Shown here: in pieces, positions 36,701 through 45,700 of the stretch
How positions within the stretch are numbered: the stretch's first letter is position 1
Layout: each line of letters starts with the position of its first letter
Assembly: GCA_037389465.1 (NCBI GenBank)
Contig: JAZARR010000001.1
Coordinates: 87,701-151,700, forward strand
Direction of reading: 5' to 3'
DNA from: Baylisascaris procyonis
Taxonomy: Eukaryota > Nematoda > Chromadorea > Rhabditida > Ascarididae
DNA: 64,000 bases
Program-made: the position numbers and the translations under genes
Notes under the pieces: model-generated
Seen by the model: the letters and a program-made list of their open reading frames with translations, nothing else
What the model was told of the DNA's origin: nothing
Databases searched by the model: none

Positions 36701-39700
36701 GTAAATTTTTCTTAAAATATAATTAAGAACCGTCATCGGCAACCAACGACAGAGGGTAATGGGGAGGGGGAGAGAGCTATAAATTTTTCTTCGAGTAAAA
36801 TTAGGAAGCATCATGGTCAGAAAACACGATAGAAGAATGGAAAAGGGGAGAGGGAACTGTAAATTTTTCTTAAAATATAATTAAGAACCGTCATCGGCAA
36901 CCAACGACAGAGGGTAATGGGGAGGGGAGAGAGCTATAAATTTTTCTTCGAGTAAAATTAGGAAGCATCATGGTCAGAAAACACGATAGAAGAATGGAAA
37001 AGGGGAGAGGGAACTGTAAATTTTTCTTAAAATATAATTAAGAACCGTCATCGGCAACCAACGACAGAGGGTAATGGGGAGGGGGAGAGAGCTATAAATT
37101 TTTCTTCGAGTAAAATTAGGAAGCATCATGGTCAGAAAACACGATAGAAGAATGGAAAAGGGGAGAGGGAACTGTAAATTTTTCTTAAAATATAATTAAG
37201 AACCGTCATCGGCAACCAACGACAGAGGGTAATGGGGAGGGGAGAGAGCTATAAATTTTTCTTCGAGTAAAATTAGGAAGCATCATGGTCAGAAAACACG
37301 AAAGAAGAATCGAAAAGGGGAGAGGGAACTGTAAATTTTTCTTAAAATATAATTAAGAACCGTCATCGGCAACCAACGACAGAGGGTAATGGGGAGGGGG
37401 AGAGAGCTATAAATTTTTCTTCGAGTAAAATTAGGAAGCATCATGGTCAGAAAACACGATAGAAGAATGGAAAAGGGGAGAGGGAACTGTAAATTTTTCT
37501 TAAAATATAATTAAGAACCGTCATCGGCAACCAACGACAGAGGGTAATGGGGAAGGGGAGAGAGCTATAAATTTTTCTTCGAGTAAAATTAGGAAGCATC
37601 ATGGTCAGAAAACACGATAGAAGAATGGAAAAGGGGAGAGGGAACTGTAAATTTTTCTTAAAATATAATTAAGAACCGTCATCGGCAACCAACGACAGAG
37701 GGTAATGGGGAGGGGGAGAGAGCTATAAATTTTTCTTCGAGTAAAATTAGGAAGCATCATGGTCAGAAAACACGATAGAAGAATGGAAAAGGGGAGAGGG
37801 AACTGTAAATTTTTCTTAAAATATAATTAAGAACCGTCATCGGCAACCAACGACAGAGGGTAATGGGGAGGGGGAGAGAGCTATAAATTTTTCTTCGAGT
37901 AAAATTAGGAAGCATCATGGTCAGAAAACACGATAGAAGAATGGAAAAGGGGAGAGGGAACTGTAAATTTTTCTTAAAATATAATTAAGAACCGTCATCG
38001 GCAACCAACGACAGAGGGTAATGGGGAGGGGGAGAGAGCTATAAATTTTTCTTCGAGTAAAATTAGGAAGCATCATGGTCAGAAAACACGATAGAAGAAT
38101 GGAAAAGGGGAGAGGGAACTGTAAATTTTTCTTAAAATATAATTAAGAACCGTCATCGGCAACCAACGACAGAGGGTAATGGGGAGGGGGAGAGAGCTAT
38201 AAATTTTTCTTCGAGTAAAATTAGGAAGCATCATGGTCAGAAAACACGATAGAAGAATGGAAAAGGGGAGAGGGAACTGTAAATTTTTCTTAAAATATAA
38301 TTAAGAACCGTCATCGGCAACCAACGACAGAGGGTAATGGGGAGGGGAGAGAGCTATAAATTCTTCTTCGAGTAAAATTAGGAAGCATCATGGTCAGAAA
38401 ACACGATAGAAGAATGGAAAAGGGGAGAGGGAACTGTAAATTTTTCTTAAAATATAATTAAGAACCGTCATCGGCAACCAACGACAGAGGGTAATGGGGA
38501 GGGGGAGAGAGCTATAAATTTTTCTTCGAGTAAAATTAGGAAGCATCATGGTCAGAAAACACGATAGAAGAATGGAAAAGGGGAGAGGGAACTGTAAATT
38601 TTTCTTAAAATATAATTAAGAACCGTCATCGGCAACCAACGACAGCGGATAATGGGGAGGGGAGAGAGCTATAAATTTTTCTTCGAGTAAAATTAGGAGG
38701 CATCATGGTCAGAAAACACGAAAGAAGAATGGAAAAGGGGAGAGGGAACTGTAAATTTTTCTTAAAATATAATTAAGAACCGTCATCGGCAACCAACGAC
38801 AGAGGGTAATGGGGAGGGGAGAGAGCTATAAATTTTTCTTCGAGTAAAATTAGGAAGCATCATGGTCAGAAAACACGATAGAAGAATGGAAAAGGGGAGA
38901 GGGAACTGTAAATTTTTCTTAAAATATAATTAAGAACCGTCATCGGCAACCAACGACAGAGGGTAATGGGGAGGGGGAGAGAGCTATAAATTTTTCCTCG
39001 AGTAAAATTAGGAAGCATCATGGTCAGAAAACACGATAGAAGAATGGAAAAGGGGAGAGGGAACTGTAAATTTTTCTTAAAATATAATTAAGAACCGTCA
39101 TCGGCAACCAACGACAGAGGGTAATGGGGAGGGGGAGAGAGCTATAAATTTTTCTTCGAGTAAAATTAGGAAGCATCATGGTCAGAAAACACGATAGAAG
39201 AATGGAAAAGGGGAGAGGGAACTGTAAATTTTTCTTAAAATATAATTAAGAACCGTCATCGGCAACCAACGACAGAGGGTAATGGGGAGGGGAGAGAGCT
39301 ATAAATTTTTCTTCGAGTAAAATTAGGAAGCATCATGGTCAGAAAACACGATAGAAGAATGGAAAAGGGGAGAGGGAACTGTAAATTTTTCTTAAAATAT
39401 AATTAAGAACCGTCATCGGCAACCAACGACAGAGGGTAATGGGGAGGGGGAGAGAGCTATAAATTTTTCTTCGAGTAAAATTAGGAAGCATCATGGTCAG
39501 AAAACACGATAGAAGAATGGAAAAGGGGAGAGGGAACTGTAAATTTTTCTTAAAATATAATTAAGAACCGTCATCGGCAACCAACGACAGAGGGTAATGG
39601 GGAGGGGGAGAGAGCTATAAATTTTTCTTCGAGTAAAATTAGGAGGCATCATGGTCAGAAAACACGAAAGAAGAATGGAAAAGGGGAGAGGGAACTGTAA

Positions 39701-42700
39701 ATTTTTCTTAAAATATAATTAAGAACCGTCATCGGCAACCAACGACAGAGGGTAATGGGGAGGGGGAGAGAGCTATAAATTTTTCTTCGAGTAAAATTAG
39801 GAAGCATCATGGTCAGAAAACACGATAGAAGAATGGAAAAGGGGAGAGGGAACTGTAAATTTTTCTTAAAATATAATTAAGAACCGTCATCGGCAACCAA
39901 CGACAGAGGGTAATGGGGAGGGGGAGAGAGCTATAAATTCTTCTTCGAGTAAAATTAGGAAGCATCATGGTCAGAAAACACGATAGAAGAATGGAAAAGG
40001 GGAGAGGGAACTGTAAATTTTTCTTAAAATATAATTAAGAACCGTCATCGGCAACCAACGACAGAGGGTAATGGGGAGGGGAGAGAGCTATAAATTTTTC
40101 TTCGAGTAAAATTAGGAAGCATCATGGTCAGAAAACACGATAGAAGAATGGAAAAGGGGAGAGGGAACTGTAAATTTTTCTTAAAATATAATTAAGAACC
40201 GTCATCGGCAACCAACGACAGCGGATAATGGGGAGGGGGAGAGAGCTATAAATTTTTCTTCGAGTAAAATTAGGAGGCATCATGGTCAGAAAACACGAAA
40301 GAAGAATGGAAAAGGGGAGAGGGAACTGTAAATTTTTCTTAAAATATAATTAAGAACCGTCATCGGCAACCAACGACAGAGGGTAATGGGGAGGGGGAGA
40401 GAGCTATAAATTTTTCTTCGAGTAAAATTAGGAAGCATCATGGTCAGAAAACACGATAGAAGAATGGAAAAGGGGAGAGGGAACTGTAAATTTTTCTTAA
40501 AATATAATTAAGAACCGTCATCGGCAACCAACGACAGAGGGTAATGGGGAGGGGGAGAGAGCTATAAATTTTTCTTCGAGTAAAATTAGGAAGCATCATG
40601 GTCAGAAAACACGATAGAAGAATGGAAAAGGGGAGAGGGAACTGTAAATTTTTCTTAAAATATAATTAAGAACCGTCATCGGCAACCAACGACAGAGGGT
40701 AATGGGGAGGGGGAGAGAGCTATAAATTTTTCTTCGAGTAAAATTAGGAAGCATCATGGTCAGAAAACACGATAGAAGAATGGAAAAGGGGAGAGGGAAC
40801 TGTAAATTTTTCTTAAAATATAATTAAGAACCGTCATCGGCAACCAACGACAGAGGGTAATGGGGAGGGGAGAGAGCTATAAATTTTTCTTCGAGTAAAA
40901 TTAGGAAGCATCATGGTCAGAAAACACGATAGAAGAATGGAAAAGGGGAGAGGGAACTGTAAATTTTTCTTAAAATATAATTAAGAACCGTCATCGGCAA
41001 CCAACGACAGAGGGTAATGGGGAGGGGAGAGAGCTATAAATTTTTCTTCGAGTAAAATTAGGAAGCATCATGGTCAGAAAACACGATAGAAGAATGGAAA
41101 AGGGGAGAGGGAACTGTAAATTTTTCTTAAAATATAATTAAGAACCGTCATCGGCAACCAACGACAGAGGGTAATGGGGAGGGGAGAGAGCTATAAATTT
41201 TTCTTCGAGTAAAATTAGGAGGCATCATGGTCAGAAAACACGAAAGAAGAATGGAAAAGGGGAGAGGGAACTGTAAATTTTTCTTAAAATATAATTAAGA
41301 ACCGTCATCGGCAACCAACGACAGAGGGTAATGGGGAGGGGAGAGAGCTATAAATTTTTCTTCGAGTAAAATTAGGAAGCATCATGGTCAGAAAACACGA
41401 TAGAAGAATGGAAAAGGGGAGAGGGAACTGTAAATTTTTCTTAAAATATAATTAAGAACCGTCATCGGCAACCAACGACAGAGGGTAATGGGGAGGGGGA
41501 GAGAGCTATAAATTTTTCTTCGAGTAAAATTAGGAAGCATCATGGTCAGAAAACACGAAAGAAGAATGGAAAAGGGGAGAGGGAACTGTAAATTTTTCTT
41601 AAAATATAATTAAGAACCGTCATCGGCAACCAACGACAGAGGGTAATGGGGAGGGGGAGAGAGCTATAAATTTTTCTTCGAGTAAAATTAGGAGGCATCA
41701 TGGTCAGAAAACACGAAAGAAGAATGGAAAAGGGGAGAGGGAACTGTAAATTTTTCTTAAAATATAATTAAGAACCGTCATCGGCAACCAACGACAGAGG
41801 GTAATGGGGAGGGGGAGAGAGCTATAAATTTTTCTTCGAGTAAAATTAGGAAGCATCATGGTCAGAAAACACGATAGAAGAATGGAAAAGGGGAGAGGGA
41901 ACTGTAAATTTTTCTTAAAATATAATTAAGAACCGTCATCGGCAACCAACGACAGAGGGTAATGGGGAGGGGAGAGAGCTATAAATTTTTCTTCGAGTAA
42001 AATTAGGAAGCATCATGGTCAGAAAACACGATAGAAGAATGGAAAAGGGGAGAGGGAACTGTAAATTTTTCTTAAAATATAATTAAGAACCGTCATCGGC
42101 AACCAACGACAGAGGGTAATGGGGAGGGGAGAGAGCTATAAATTTTTCTTCGAGTAAAATTAGGAAGCATCATGGTCAGAAAACACGATAGAAGAATGGA
42201 AAAGGGGAGAGGGAACTGTAAATTTTTCTTAAAATATAATTAAGAACCGTCATCGGCAACCAACGACAGAGGGTAATGGGGAGGGGAGAGAGCTATAAAT
42301 TTTTCTTCGAGTAAAATTAGGAAGCATCATGGTCAGAAAACACGATAGAAGAATGGAAAAGGGGAGAGGGAACTGTAAATTTTTCTTAAAATATAATTAA
42401 GAACCGTCATCGGCAACCAACGACAGAGGGTAATGGGGAGGGGGAGAGAGCTATAAATTTTTCTTCGAGTAAAATTAGGAAGCATCATGGTCAGAAAACA
42501 CGATAGAAGAATGGAAAAGGGGAGAGGGAACTGTAAATTTTTCTTAAAATATAATTAAGAACCGTCATCGGCAACCAACGACAGAGGGTAATGGGGAAGG
42601 GGAGAGAGCTATAAATTTTTCTTCGAGTAAAATTAGGAAGCATCATGGTCAGAAAACACGATAGAAGAATGGAAAAGGGGAGAGGGAACTGTAAATTTTT

Positions 42701-45700
42701 CTTAAAATATAATTAAGAACCGTCATCGGCAACCAACGACAGAGGGTAATGGGGAGGGGGAGAGAGCTATAAATTTTTCTTCGAGTAAAATTAGGAAGCA
42801 TCATGGTCAGAAAACACGATAGAAGAATGGAAAAGGGGAGAGGGAACTGTAAATTTTTCTTAAAATATAATTAAGAACCGTCATCGGCAACCAACGACAG
42901 AGGGTAATGGGGAAGGGGAGAGAGCTATAAATTTTTCTTCGAGTAAAATTAGGAAGCATCATGGTCAGAAAACACGATAGAAGAATGGAAAAGGGGAGAG
43001 GGAACTGTAAATTTTTCTTAAAATATAATTAAGAACCGTCATCGGCAACCAACGACAGAGGGTAATGGGGAAGGGGAGAGAGCTATAAATTTTTCTTCGA
43101 GTAAAATTAGGAAGCATCATGGTCAGAAAACACGATAGAAGAATGGAAAAGGGGAGAGGGAACTGTAAATTTTTCTTAAAATATAATTAAGAACCGTCAT
43201 CGGCAACCAACGACAGAGGGTAATGGGGAGGGGGAGAGAGCTATAAATTTTTCTTCGAGTAAAATTAGGAAGCATCATGGTCAGAAAACACGATAGAAGA
43301 ATGGAAAAGGGGAGAGGGAACTGTAAATTTTTCTTAAAATATAATTAAGAACCGTCATCGGCAACCAACGACAGAGGGTAATGGGGAGGGGGAGAGAGCT
43401 ATAAATTTTTCTTCGAGTAAAATTAGGAAGCATCATGGTCAGAAAACACGATAGAAGAATGGAAAAGGGGAGAGGGAACTGTAAATTTTTCTTAAAATAT
43501 AATTAAGAACCGTCATCGGCAACCAACGACAGAGGGTAATGGGGAGGGGGAGAGAGCTATAAATTTTTCTTCGAGTAAAATTAGGAAGCATCATGGTCAG
43601 AAAACACGATAGAAGAATGGAAAAGGGGAGAGGGAACTGTAAATTTTTCTTAAAATATAATTAAGAACCGTCATCGGCAACCAACGACAGAGGGTAATGG
43701 GGAAGGGGAGAGAGCTATAAATTTTTCTTCGAGTAAAATTAGGAAGCATCATGGTCAGAAAACACGATAGAAGAATGGAAAAGGGGAGAGGGAACTGTAA
43801 ATTTTTCTTAAAATATAATTAAGAACCGTCATCGGCAACCAACGACAGAGGGTAATGGGGAGGGGAGAGAGCTATAAATTTTTCTTCGAGTAAAATTAGG
43901 AAGCATCATGGTCAGAAAACACGATAGAAGAATGGAAAAGGGGAGAGGGAACTGTAAATTTTTCTTAAAATATAATTAAGAACCGTCATCGGCAACCAAC
44001 GACAGAGGGTAATGGGGAAGGGGAGAGAGCTATAAATTTTTCTTCGAGTAAAATTAGGAAGCATCGTGGTCAGAAAACACGATAGAAGAATGGAAAAGGG
44101 GAGAGGGAACTGTAAATTTTTCTTAAAATATAATTAAGAACCGTCATCGGCAACCAACGACAGAGGGTAATGGGGAGGGGAGAGAGCTATAAATTTTTCT
44201 TCGAGTAAAATTAGGAAGCATCATGGTCAGAAAACACGATAGAAGAATGGAAAAGGGGAGAGGGAACTGTAAATTTTTCTTAAAATATAATTAAGAACCG
44301 TCATCGGCAACCAACGACAGAGGGTAATGGGGAGGGGAGAGAGCTATAAATTTTTCTTCGAGTAAAATTAGGAAGCATCATGGTCAGAAAACACGATAGA
44401 AGAATGGAAAAGGGGAGAGGGAACTGTAAATTTTTCTTAAAATATAATTAAGAACCGTCATCGGCAACCAACGACAGAGGGTAATGGGGAGGGAGAGAGC
44501 TATAAATTTTTCTTCGAGTAAAATTAGGAAGCATCATGGTCAGAAAACACGATAGAAGAATGGAAAAGGGGAGAGGGAACTGTAAATTTTTCTTAAAATA
44601 TAATTAAGAACCGTCATCGGCAACCAACGACAGAGGGTAATGGGGAGGGGAGAGAGCTATAAATTTTTCTTCGAGTAAAATTAGGAAGCATCATGGTCAG
44701 AAAACACGATAGAAGAATGGAAAAGGGGAGAGGGAACTGTAAATTTTTCTTAAAATATAATTAAGAACCGTCATCGGCAACCAACGACAGAGGGTAATGG
44801 GGAGGGGAGAGAGCTATAAATTTTTCTTCGAGTAAAATTAGGAAGCATCATGGTCAGAAAACACGATAGAAGAATGGAAAAGGGGAGAGGGAACTGTAAA
44901 TTTTTCTTAAAATATAATTAAGAACCGTCATCGGCAACCAACGACAGAGGGTAATGGGGAAGGGGAGAGAGCTATAAATTTTTCTTCGAGTAAAATTAGG
45001 AAGCATCATGGTCAGAAAACACGATAGAAGAATGGAAAAGGGGAGAGGGAACTGTAAATTTTTCTTAAAATATAATTAAGAACCGTCATCGGCAACCAAC
45101 GACAGAGGGTAATGGGGAAGGGGAGAGAGCTATAAATTTTTCTTCGAGTAAAATTAGGAAGCATCATGGTCAGAAAACACGATAGAAGAATGGAAAAGGG
45201 GAGAGGGAACTGTAAATTTTTCTTAAAATATAATTAAGAACCGTCATCGGCAACCAACGACAGAGGGTAATGGGGAAGGGGAGAGAGCTATAAATTTTTC
45301 TTCGAGTATCATAATCATACTCGAAGAATTTACAGCCCCTCTCATTACCCATTCTCGTTGCATACCAACGATGGTTCTTAATTATACTCGAACTTAAATT
45401 CCACTATAAAAGCAAAAAACATCGATCTAGACGTTTCCGCCATAATATTTAGTACTATCGTTTTTTGGAAGGATATAACAAACGATATGTTTAACTGTTA
45501 GACATTCTCATCAATATGGCCAACAGTATTACTTTATCCTATCATTAGGCATCGCCTCGTAGTTAAGCCTCGCATATAAATATAAATATAAATAAATAAA
45601 CAAATAAGTATATATATATATATAAACTCACCTTAACAAGGTTATTACACAGTATTTTCTTCGTACAATTGCAATCCTTTTTCCAGTTACTACCGTATAA

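Noticed and set aside
11614..45309. Regularly spaced repeats considered as CRISPR arrays
   Set aside because: Units are contiguous with no unique spacers, lie in eukaryotic introns, and have no cas genes nearby.
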